This document shows positions 1-5,503 of a stretch of 7,779 bases of DNA, in pieces. Under the pieces are notes generated by a model that had not been told where the DNA came from, did no database searches, and saw only the letters and a list, made by a program, of their open reading frames with translations. The stretch is taken from NCBI GenBank assembly GCA_947442095.1, contig CANEVG010000164.1, positions 1 to 7,779 of the forward strand, written 5' to 3'. The DNA is from Sphingomonadaceae bacterium. Lineage in GTDB: Bacteria > Pseudomonadota > Alphaproteobacteria > Sphingomonadales > Sphingomonadaceae. A program made the position numbers and the translations under genes. Each line of letters begins with the position of its first letter. The stretch's first letter is position 1.

Positions 1-1
1 C

Positions 2-31
2 ATTGCGGTGGCTGGCGGAGAAGTCATGTAA
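2..31 (+). CDS. 3' end of an upstream gene (partial, C-terminal residues IAVAGGEVM)
   Basis: Only the last nine codons and the TAA stop (29-31) of an upstream plus-strand gene lie in the window. The stop shares its final A with the ATG of the MarR gene (TAATG), which is typical of translational coupling within an operon. The short tail, with a GG pair after a beta-strand-like stretch, would fit the C-terminus of a short-chain dehydrogenase/reductase (many end in VDGG-like motifs). Nine residues are too few to identify a family, so that is a weak guess. Confidence 0.5.
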   Translation: MAVAGGEVM

Positions 32-498
32 TGGCAGCCCCCCATGCCAAGCAATCTCTGCGCGTCTGGCTGCGCATGCTGCGTGCCACCACGATCATCG
101 AGAAGCGCATTCGCGGCTATCTCAAGACCGAGTTCGACAGCACGCTCCCCCGCTTCGATGTGCTCTCTGCGCTCGACCGCGAAACTGTACCGATCACCAT
201 GTCGCAGCTCACCGATCACCTGCTGGTCTCGAATGGCAATCTCACCGGTCTTGTGAACCGGCTGGTGGAAGACGGGCTGATCAGCCGCGAGATCGATCCC
301 GATGACCGCCGCGTGCAGCATGTCACGCTCACCGCCGAGGGCCGCGCCGCCTTCCGCGAGATGGCGACAAGCCATGAGGCGCTGGTGGATTCGCTGTTTG
401 CCGCGATGTCGGACGAGGACATGGCGACGCTGCTCCACATGACCACGACCCTGAACAGCGCCCTGCAGAACGGCGCGCACCCCGCGGAGGATGCATGA
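31..498 (+). CDS. MarR-family transcriptional regulator
   Basis: The predicted product is a 155-residue dimeric winged helix-turn-helix repressor of the MarR family, at the usual family length. The helix-turn-helix lies at about residues 56-78 (ITMSQLTDHLLVSNGNLTGL). It is followed by the beta-wing at about 83-102 with the diagnostic DPDDRR motif (89-94) and then HVTLTAEG. Amphipathic N- and C-terminal helices would form the dimer interface. The start at 31 is supported by a GGAGAAG ribosome site (17-23) and by overlap with the preceding stop. The last codons overlap the next gene by ATGA (495-498). MarR proteins in aromatic-degradation operons often respond to aryl-CoA thioesters or free aromatic acids. 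The crotonase and thioesterase genes directly downstream suggest a CoA-thioester ligand here, but that is inference. Its targets could include the AT-rich dyads at 3119-3126 and 4110-4123. Confidence 0.93.
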   Translation: MAAPHAKQSLRVWLRMLRATTIIEKRIRGYLKTEFDSTLPRFDVLSALDRETVPITMSQLTDHLLVSNGNLTGLVNRLVEDGLISREIDPDDRRVQHVTLTAEGRAAFREMATSHEALVDSLFAAMSDEDMATLLHMTTTLNSALQNGAHPAEDA

Positions 499-1304
499 AC
501 CCGGCCGATTATAAGCCTTTCCATTTCCTGTGGTCCTTCGCCGATGGCGTGGGCACGATCACGCTCAACCGGCCCGAGCGGAAGAACCCGCTGACCTTCG
601 AATCCTATGCCGAACTGCGGGATCTGTTCCGCGATCTGGTGAAGGCCCCGGCCTGCAAGGCCATTGTCATCACCGGCGCGGGCGGCAATTTCTGCTCGGG
701 CGGCGATGTCCATGAAATCATCGGCCCGCTGGTCGGCATGACGATGCCCGAACTGCTCGAGTTCACGCGGATGACGGGCGACCTCGTCAAGGCCATGCGC
801 CATTGCCCGCAGCCGATCATCGCGGCGGTGGACGGCATCTGCGCCGGAGCAGGCGCGATCATTGCCATGGCTGCGGACCTGCGCGTTGCGGCGCCCGATG
901 CCAAAGTGGCCTTCCTGTTCAACCGCGTGGGCCTTGCCGGCTGCGACATGGGCGCCTGCGCCATTCTGCCGCGCATCATCGGGCAGGGCCGGGCGAGCGA
1001 ACTCCTGTTCATGGGCCGCGCCATGAGCGCCGAGGAAGGCGAGCGCTGGGGCTTCTTCAATCGCATCACCGCGCAAGATGGCGTGCTGGCAGAGGCCGCG
1101 AAAATGGCTATGCAGATCGCCGCAGGCCCAGCCTTCGCCAATGCCATGACCAAGACGCAGCTCCATGCCGAATGGGACATGGGCGTGGACGCGGCGATCG
1201 AGGCGGAAGCACAGGCGCAGGCCATCTGCATGCAGACCAAGGACTTCGCACGCGCCTATCACGCCTTCGTCGCCAAACAAAAACCCGTGTTCGAGGGGAA
1301 CTGA
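495..1304 (+). CDS. enoyl-CoA hydratase/isomerase (crotonase) family protein
   Basis: The product is 269 residues, normal for a single-domain crotonase. The N-terminal strand ITLNRPERKNPLT (21-33), the first oxyanion-hole loop FCSGGDV (66-72) and the second loop AVDGICAGAGA (111-121) are clear, so it should bind an acyl- or aryl-CoA thioester. The classical hydratase glutamate equivalent to rat mitochondrial Glu144 appears replaced by Arg144 (FNRVGL). The second glutamate (ASELL, E169) is kept, and an aspartate (GCDMGA, D151) lies where 4-chlorobenzoyl-CoA dehalogenase has its nucleophile (alignment from memory). The reaction may therefore not be simple hydration. The start is backed by GGAGG at 486-490 and the ATGA overlap with the MarR gene. 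Related crotonases sit beside MarR, thioesterase and SDR genes in 2-aminobenzoyl-CoA/salicylyl-CoA type clusters (from memory), which would fit this context. Confidence 0.9.
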   Translation: MNPADYKPFHFLWSFADGVGTITLNRPERKNPLTFESYAELRDLFRDLVKAPACKAIVITGAGGNFCSGGDVHEIIGPLVGMTMPELLEFTRMTGDLVKAMRHCPQPIIAAVDGICAGAGAIIAMAADLRVAAPDAKVAFLFNRVGLAGCDMGACAILPRIIGQGRASELLFMGRAMSAEEGERWGFFNRITAQDGVLAEAAKMAMQIAAGPAFANAMTKTQLHAEWDMGVDAAIEAEAQAQAICMQTKDFARAYHAFVAKQKPVFEGN

Positions 1305-1305
1305 A

Positions 1306-1743
1306 ATGCCGGCCTATCAACGCGAGGTTCTTGTCCGTTTCGCGCATTGCGATCCGGCGGGGATCGTCTTCTACGCGCGCTATTTCGAGATGATCAACGG
1401 CGTGGTGGAAGACTGGTTCGAGGATGCGCTGGAGGCGAGCTTTTCGGGGCTGCTGTTCCACCGCAAGATCACGACGCCGACGGTCCATTTCAACGTCGAC
1501 TTCACCGGCCGCTCGATGATGGGCGATCGGCTGACCTTCGAAACTTCGGTCACCCGCTTCGGCACCAGCTCGTTCGATCTGTGCCATCAGGTCACCTGCC
1601 GCGGCGAGCACCGCATGCGCGTCCACCAGACGCTGCTGTTCACCGATGCCAACGCCAAGGGCTCGCAGCCGATCCCGGAAGACCTGAAACGCCGCATGGA
1701 GCGCTACTACATGCCCGAGAACGCGCCAGGCGCTGCCGTTTGA
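1306..1743 (+). CDS. acyl-CoA thioesterase, 4-hydroxybenzoyl-CoA thioesterase (4HBT) type hot-dog fold
   Basis: This 145-residue single hot-dog-domain protein is predicted to hydrolyse an aryl- or acyl-CoA thioester to the free acid and CoA. The N-terminal signature VRFAHCDPAGIVFYARYFEM (10-29) contains D16, equivalent to the catalytic Asp17 of the Pseudomonas CBS3 4-hydroxybenzoyl-CoA thioesterase, followed by the helix that packs in the hot-dog. The strands VHFNVDFT and LTFETSVTRFG follow as in the family. The ATG at 1306 is one base after the crotonase stop and is preceded by GAGGGG at 1293-1298; a longer frame reaching further upstream would overlap the crotonase gene and is not needed. 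As the last gene of the operon it may rescue CoA from dead-end thioesters or release the product of the crotonase. The substrate is unknown. Confidence 0.9.
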   Translation: MPAYQREVLVRFAHCDPAGIVFYARYFEMINGVVEDWFEDALEASFSGLLFHRKITTPTVHFNVDFTGRSMMGDRLTFETSVTRFGTSSFDLCHQVTCRGEHRMRVHQTLLFTDANAKGSQPIPEDLKRRMERYYMPENAPGAAV

Positions 1744-1759
1744 TCCGCTAAGGCGGAAG

Positions 1760-1844
1760 GCGGCACCAGCCCGCTCCCTTCGGCCCGGCCACCCATTGAG
1801 GGTACTCTCGTGGGTAGCCGGGCGGGGGAACGGGCTGGTGCCGC
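1760..1844. repeat. long imperfect inverted repeat between convergent genes
   Basis: A perfect 14-bp inverted repeat, GCGGCACCAGCCCG (1760-1773) and CGGGCTGGTGCCGC (1831-1844), encloses further inner complementarity: CCCGGC (1784-1789) with GCCGGG (1817-1822), and ACCCA (1791-1795) with TGGGT (1811-1815). The transcript of either strand could fold into one long interrupted stem with an apical loop around 1796-1810. It lies between the ends of the thioesterase (+) and LLM (-) genes, so a role as a bidirectional transcription barrier is likely. A mobile palindromic repeat or a small structured RNA is also possible. There is no T-tract after either arm. Confidence 0.7.
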
Positions 1845-1845
1845 T

Positions 1846-1868
1846 CTGTTTCGGCTAGGGCGAAACAG
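1846..1868 (+). terminator. hairpin, possible intrinsic terminator of the MarR-crotonase-thioesterase operon
   Basis: CTGTTTCG (1846-1853) and CGAAACAG (1861-1868) form a perfect 8-bp stem with a 7-nt loop (GCTAGGG). On the plus strand it is followed by CATTTAA, which gives only three T residues and is therefore a weak terminator signal. The hairpin lies immediately beyond the stop codon of the minus-strand LLM gene, so it could serve both convergent transcripts. Confidence 0.4.
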
Positions 1869-1871
1869 CAT

Positions 1872-2978
1872 TTAACCCGGCTGGCGGATGCCGCGCGCCT
1901 CAAGGATCGGCAGCACATTGTCGCGGAAGTACGGGAACTCCTTGCCGTAATCCACGAACGACAGCGTGGTCCCGCCAAGCCCGAGTTCGTGCAGCTGGCA
2001 CAGCCCGTCAGCCACCTGCTCGGGTGTGCCGATCAGCGGGATGCCGCCGTGGCCCATGGCGAAGCGGTCGCGGATCAGCGCGAGCAGATCGTGCGGGAAG
2101 CTTTGCGCATGGGCAAACTGCAGGCGCACAAGGTTGTCGACCGCGACCCAGTCGGCGTTGTCCTGCGCGAAATGCTGGAGGTAATCCCGCGCTTCCTGCT
2201 CGGTCGGCCGGCACACGACATGGCTGAACGTCAGCACATCGACATCGCGGCCCTGTGCGCTCGCCTGCGCCTTCAGCTCGGCAATTTCTTCGCGCGAGCG
2301 ATCGAAATCGATCACCGACGTGAACAGGAAATCGGCGTTGCGCGTGGCGAACTCGCGGCCAAGACCTGATCCTGCGGCGTTGAGGATCGGCGGCCGCCCG
2401 TTCACCGGCTTGGGCTCGGCCTCGATGCATTTAAGGTTGAAATGCTCGGTGGTGATGTCGAACGCGCCTGATTTCGACCAGAGCTGCTGAATGATGTCCA
2501 ACCACTCCTGCGCATAGGCATAGCGCGTCTCGTGGTCGTCCGGCAGCGTCAGGCCGAGCGCCTCGTATTCGGGCTTGTTCCAGCCTGCCACGATGTTGAG
2601 CCCGGCGCGGCCCTGGCCGATGGCATCGATCGTGGCGATCTGCTTTGCGACGACGACCGGATGGTTGCAGGCGGTGTGGATGGTGGAGATGACCGAGATG
2701 CGTTTGGTCGAGGCGAGCAGGCCCGCCGCCCAAGTCATCGTTTCAAGCACATGGCCGTGGAAATTGGTCTCGCCGCCATAGCCGATCCAGCGCGCGATCG
2801 GCAGCATGAAGTCGATTCCGGCATCGTCGAGCATCTTCGAAAGCGCAAGATTGCTGTCCCAGCTCGCGTCCCAGCGCTCGGGGATCTTCGTTACCGACAT
2901 GCCGCCGGAGCAGTTGGTCGAGAAGGTGCCGAGCTTGAAGTGATTCGCCCGGCGCATTCGGTTTTCAACTGCTGGCAT
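1872..2978 (-). CDS. LLM-class flavin-dependent monooxygenase, RutA/DszA-like
   Basis: The product is 368 residues, a TIM-barrel enzyme of the bacterial luciferase-like superfamily that needs reduced FMN from a separate reductase. Family features are visible: NHFKLGTFSTN at the first strand, WDASWDSNLALSKMLDDAG (36-54), FMLPIARWIGYGG (57-69), VISTIHTACNHPVVVAKQIA (96-115), GRAGLNIVAGWNKPEYEALG (123-142), PPILNAAGSG (196-205) and the C-terminal GIPLIGTPEQVAD (312-324). The NIVAGWNKPEY stretch and overall length resemble RutA (pyrimidine amide-cleaving) and DszA (sulfone) monooxygenases more than F420-dependent enzymes. The substrate is not deducible; oxidative cleavage of an amide, heteroatom or C-S bond is plausible. 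The ATG at 2976-2978 is chosen because GAGGGAG (complement of 2985-2991) lies 6 nt upstream. The gene is monocistronic, divergent from the ring-cleavage operon and convergent with the CoA operon. No flavin reductase gene is in the window. Confidence 0.9.
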   Translation of the reverse strand: MPAVENRMRRANHFKLGTFSTNCSGGMSVTKIPERWDASWDSNLALSKMLDDAGIDFMLPIARWIGYGGETNFHGHVLETMTWAAGLLASTKRISVISTIHTACNHPVVVAKQIATIDAIGQGRAGLNIVAGWNKPEYEALGLTLPDDHETRYAYAQEWLDIIQQLWSKSGAFDITTEHFNLKCIEAEPKPVNGRPPILNAAGSGLGREFATRNADFLFTSVIDFDRSREEIAELKAQASAQGRDVDVLTFSHVVCRPTEQEARDYLQHFAQDNADWVAVDNLVRLQFAHAQSFPHDLLALIRDRFAMGHGGIPLIGTPEQVADGLCQLHELGLGGTTLSFVDYGKEFPYFRDNVLPILEARGIRQPG

Positions 2979-2984
2979 AGCACG

Positions 2985-2991
2985 CTCCCTC
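2985..2991 (-). promoter_or_regulatory. ribosome binding site of the LLM gene
   Basis: Read on the minus strand, GAGGGAG stands 6 nt before the ATG at 2978. It favours this start over the internal Met at residue 8. Confidence 0.75.
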
Positions 2992-2993
2992 GG

Positions 2994-3031
2994 TTTCGCC
3001 CTCGAAAGGGCGTTTCACCCTCGAAGGGGCT
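2994..3031 (-). repeat. tandem 19-bp palindromic repeat in the leader of the LLM gene
   Basis: Two adjacent 19-bp copies share the consensus TTTCRCCCTCGAARGGGCK (2994-3012 and 3013-3031). Each is itself a dyad: the first is CGCCCT-CGAA-AGGGCG (2997-3012), the second contains CCCT-CGA-AGGG (3018-3028). They lie 15-53 nt upstream of the LLM start codon, downstream of the putative minus-strand promoter, so they would be in the 5' untranslated leader. They could be paired operator sites or two small RNA hairpins just upstream of the ribosome site. Confidence 0.65.
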
Positions 3032-3061
3032 TTCGGCCGCCAAGTATTTCAAGGTTAAACT

Positions 3062-3091
3062 ATGATGGGTGGGCACCAGTGACCCTGTCAA
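3062..3091 (-). promoter_or_regulatory. putative sigma70-type promoter of the LLM gene
   Basis: Minus strand: a perfect TTGACA -35 (complement of 3086-3091) is followed after 18 nt by CATCAT (complement of 3062-3067), a poor but possible -10. An alternative -10, CATAGT, lies slightly further on with a 21-nt spacer. The spacer holds a small dyad (CACCAGTG, around 3074-3081) that could be an operator. Transcription would begin about 75 nt before the LLM ATG, leaving the tandem palindromes in the leader. Confidence 0.45.
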
Positions 3092-3118
3092 GGAGAATGC
3101 CGCCCTACTGATAGGATT

Positions 3119-3126
3119 TCAATTGA
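3119..3126. promoter_or_regulatory. AT-rich palindrome TCAATTGA in the divergent intergenic region
   Basis: An 8-bp perfect palindrome sits in an AT-rich patch (about 3111-3137) that contrasts with the GC-rich surroundings and lies 75-83 bp upstream of the hydrolase GTG. It shares the TCAAT/ATTGA half-sites with the dyad at 4110-4123. It is a candidate operator or part of the plus-strand promoter region; no convincing -35/-10 pair could be picked on the plus strand. Confidence 0.35.
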
Positions 3127-3187
3127 TTTTCGATACAACCTCTGTCAGCACTCGGGTGAGGGCAGCGGCAGTGACCGATCTGCCCCT

Positions 3188-3193
3188 GGGGAG
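3188..3193 (+). promoter_or_regulatory. ribosome binding site that sets the GTG start of the hydrolase gene
   Basis: GGGGAG lies 8 nt before GTG 3202. No competing in-frame ATG exists upstream, and the protein begins sensibly at this codon, so the GTG start is accepted. Confidence 0.75.
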
Positions 3194-3201
3194 TCTGCTG
3201 C

Positions 3202-4101
3202 GTGTCCATTCATGTCGACCTGCTCGGTACCGAGACCCGTTTCATCGATACCGGAAAATACGTCACGCGGTGCATTTCCGCGCCCGGTGCCAAAGGGGCT
3301 GAGGGTGAGCATGTGTTCCTCCTCCACGGCGGCGGCGGGCATGCCGAAACCTATTCGCGCAACATGACGCGGCTTGCCAAAGTGTGCCAGCCCCATGCCA
3401 TCGATTTCATCTGGCACGGCATGTCCTCGCGCCCCGCTTATTCGGATGGTGCGCCCCGGGCAGCCGAAAACTGGCTCACCCAGTTCACCGACCAGCTGCT
3501 CAACTTGATGGATCACATGGGTATCGAGAAGGCCGTGGTCGAAGGCGAATCGCTGGGCGGCTGGATCGCCTATGATATGGCGATCAACCACCCGGACCGC
3601 ACCTCTAAGGTCATCCTCAACACCACCTGGGGCATGCATCTCGATCCCGCGTATGTGCACGAAGGCAGCACTGATCTGGATGCCTTGCGCCAGACCTCGA
3701 TGAACGCGCTGCTCAATCCCACGCCCGAACTGCTGCGCAAGCGGCTTGAGTGGCTGATGCCGCTGGGCGGCGTGACCGATGAGCTCGTCGATCTGCGCCG
3801 CGCGCTTTGGTCGATCCCAGAAACCCGCACCGCGCTGATCGAATATTACGAGCGCCTGTTTGCGCCGAACATCGCTGAATTCTACTGGCAGGAGGCGGAC
3901 ATCGTGACAATCACCTGCCCGACGCTGGTGCTGTGGACCGACAAGAACCCAATCCACGGCGAAGATGCCGCACACCGGCTTGCCGATATCATTCCCGGTG
4001 CGAAAAAGCACATTATGCGCGGCTGCGCGCACTGGCCGCAGTGGGAACGGCCCGAGGAACACGATGATGTCGTTTCGCGCTTTCTGCTCGGAACCCTCTG
4101 A
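3202..4101 (+). CDS. alpha/beta hydrolase, meta-cleavage-product (C-C bond) hydrolase type
   Basis: This 299-residue alpha/beta-hydrolase is predicted to hydrolyse the C-C bond of an extradiol ring-fission product (2-hydroxy-6-oxo-dienoate type), as BphD, MhpC, CumD and CarC do. Visible are the oxyanion loop FLLHGGGGHAET (39-50), the nucleophile elbow GESLGG (115-120, Ser117), the acid LWTDKNP (244-250, Asp247) and the base in CAHWPQWERPEEH (275-287, His277). The HWxQWExP stretch is characteristic of meta-cleavage hydrolases rather than general esterases. The usual GNSMGG elbow is GESLGG here, a deviation that may tune substrate choice. It begins with GTG and heads the operon, 49 bp before the Rieske oxygenase gene. 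Placing the hydrolase ahead of the oxygenase rather than after the extradiol gene is less common but not exceptional. An esterase acting on another intermediate remains possible. Confidence 0.87.
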   Translation: MSIHVDLLGTETRFIDTGKYVTRCISAPGAKGAEGEHVFLLHGGGGHAETYSRNMTRLAKVCQPHAIDFIWHGMSSRPAYSDGAPRAAENWLTQFTDQLLNLMDHMGIEKAVVEGESLGGWIAYDMAINHPDRTSKVILNTTWGMHLDPAYVHEGSTDLDALRQTSMNALLNPTPELLRKRLEWLMPLGGVTDELVDLRRALWSIPETRTALIEYYERLFAPNIAEFYWQEADIVTITCPTLVLWTDKNPIHGEDAAHRLADIIPGAKKHIMRGCAHWPQWERPEEHDDVVSRFLLGTL

Positions 4102-4109
4102 ATACAAAT

Positions 4110-4123
4110 TCAATCTTGATTGA
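4110..4123. promoter_or_regulatory. 14-bp palindrome upstream of the Rieske gene, candidate operator
   Basis: TCAATC-TT-GATTGA is a perfect dyad with 6-bp arms in the 49-bp gap between the hydrolase stop and the Rieske ATG, 27 bp before that start codon. AT-rich dyads of this size are typical of MarR-family and similar repressor sites. It could mark an internal promoter/operator or a weak hairpin in the mRNA. Confidence 0.4.
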
Positions 4124-4150
4124 GCACGCCCGTCTGAAAGGAACTGCGAG

Positions 4151-5503
4151 ATGAATGAAGCCACGCCAGTCCGCCGCCGCTCCACGGTGCGCATCAACAC
4201 TACCAGCGATCAGCGCATCAACGACAGCAAGACGCAGAGCCAGTACCAGCCCTACAAGGACGCGGCCTGGGGCTTCATCAACCACTGGTACCCCGCGCTG
4301 TTCAGCGAGGAACTGCCCGAAGACAAGGTCGAGGGCATCCAGATCGCGGGCATCCCGATCGTGCTTCGCCGGGTCGATGGCAAGATTTTTGCACTGAAGG
4401 ACCAATGCCTGCACCGCGGCGTGCGGCTTTCGGCCAAGCCGATGTGCTTCAACAAGAGCACGATCACCTGCTGGTACCACGGCTTCACCTTCGACCTTGC
4501 CGATGGCAACCTCTCGACCATCGTCGCCAACCCGGATGATCCGCTGGTCGGCACCACCGGCATCACATCTTACCCGGTCGAGGAAGTGGCCGGCATGATC
4601 TTCGTGTTCGTGCGCGAGGACGATTTCCCGCTCGAAGACGTGCCGCCGCTCTCGGCTGACCTGCCCATCCGTTTCCCCGAGAACAGTGAGAAGTTCCCCC
4701 ATCCGCTGTGGCCTGCCGCGCCCAGCCTCTACGATGAGGGCGCGGTTGCGCTTGGTCTGCATCGCACCGGGCAGAGCAACTGGCGCATCGCCTGCGAGAA
4801 CGGCTTCGACAACGCCCACATCCTTGTCCACATGGACAATACCATCGTTCACGCGCTGAACTGGGTGCTGCCGCTGGGCATCCTGCCCGATCACGAAGAG
4901 CCGATCACCCTGATCGAGGACGAGGGCGGCCCCAAGGGCATGTTGCAGTGGCTTTTTACCGACCGTTGGAAGCCGGTGCTGGAAAACGAGCAGCTTGGCC
5001 TCAAGATCGACAGCCTCAATGGCCGCTTCTATCGCACTTCGGTGGTCATGCCGGGCGTCCTCTTGGTGGAAAACTGGCCGGAGGAGCACATCGCCCAATA
5101 CGAATGGTACGTGCCGATCACTGACGACACCTATGAATATTGGGAAGTCATGGTGAAGGTCTGCCCGACCGACCAGGACAAGGCCGCCTTCAAGCACCGC
5201 TTCGACCGGGTGTTCATGCCGCTGTGCCTGCGCGGGTTCAACGATTGTGATCTCTATGCGCGGGAGGCGATGGAAGAGTTCTACGCCGACGGCACCGGCT
5301 GGGATGCCGAACAACTGGTCTCTACCGACATCTCGCCGATCACTTGGCGCAAGCTCGCTTCGCGCTGGAACCGGGGCATTGCCAAACCGGGCAAGGGCGT
5401 ACCGGGTGCCACCAAGACCTCGAGCATCCGCATGCGCCGGCTGGCCGAAGGCAAGGCGCCCGGATACTTCGTGCAGAAGATCGAAGACGTGAACAACTAC
5501 TGA
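4151..5503 (+). CDS. Rieske non-heme iron aromatic ring-hydroxylating oxygenase, alpha subunit (CarAa-like)
   Basis: The product is 450 residues. The Rieske [2Fe-2S] centre is C86-x-H88 and C107-x2-H110 (CLHRG and CWYH), spaced as in carbazole 1,9a-dioxygenase CarAa. The catalytic mononuclear iron site is in NGFDNAHILVH (217-227), with ligands H223 and H227 and bridging D220. The third carboxylate is probably D367 in GFNDCDLYAREAM (362-374). The segments STITCWYH, LPLG, EWYVPI and AREAMEEFYADGTGW strongly recall CarAa and 2-oxoquinoline 8-monooxygenase, a homotrimeric alpha3 group without a beta subunit; no beta subunit gene is present here. It is longer than CarAa (384 residues) through an N-terminal extension, an insertion near 180-207 and a basic C-terminal tail (410-450). 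The start is backed by AAAGGA (4137-4142), 8 nt away. The stop overlaps the reductase start (TGATG). It should mono- or dioxygenate an aromatic or N-heteroaromatic ring, possibly angularly. Confidence 0.92.
   Translation: MNEATPVRRRSTVRINTTSDQRINDSKTQSQYQPYKDAAWGFINHWYPALFSEELPEDKVEGIQIAGIPIVLRRVDGKIFALKDQCLHRGVRLSAKPMCFNKSTITCWYHGFTFDLADGNLSTIVANPDDPLVGTTGITSYPVEEVAGMIFVFVREDDFPLEDVPPLSADLPIRFPENSEKFPHPLWPAAPSLYDEGAVALGLHRTGQSNWRIACENGFDNAHILVHMDNTIVHALNWVLPLGILPDHEEPITLIEDEGGPKGMLQWLFTDRWKPVLENEQLGLKIDSLNGRFYRTSVVMPGVLLVENWPEEHIAQYEWYVPITDDTYEYWEVMVKVCPTDQDKAAFKHRFDRVFMPLCLRGFNDCDLYAREAMEEFYADGTGWDAEQLVSTDISPITWRKLASRWNRGIAKPGKGVPGATKTSSIRMRRLAEGKAPGYFVQKIEDVNNY

Noticed and set aside
216..1280. 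A 354-codon minus-strand frame opposite the MarR and crotonase genes
   Set aside because: Antisense shadow of two clearly identified genes, with low-complexity composition and no domain.
1748..1978. Short minus-strand frame running through the inverted repeat
   Set aside because: Its translation is produced by the palindrome and the end of the LLM gene; there is no ribosome site and no domain.
3145..4200. A 351-codon minus-strand frame opposite the hydrolase gene
   Set aside because: It covers the hydrolase with its full catalytic triad and also crosses the likely promoter region; no domain is visible.
4013..5314. A long open frame (433 codons) on the minus strand opposite the Rieske gene
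   Set aside because: It is antisense to a gene with complete Rieske and iron-binding motifs; its translation is rich in His, Arg and Val with no recognisable domain. Long antisense frames are common in GC-rich DNA.
5344..5502. Extended upstream start for the reductase
   Set aside because: The extension lies inside the Rieske coding sequence and has no ferredoxin-like content. The overlapping TGATG start gives a normal-length protein.
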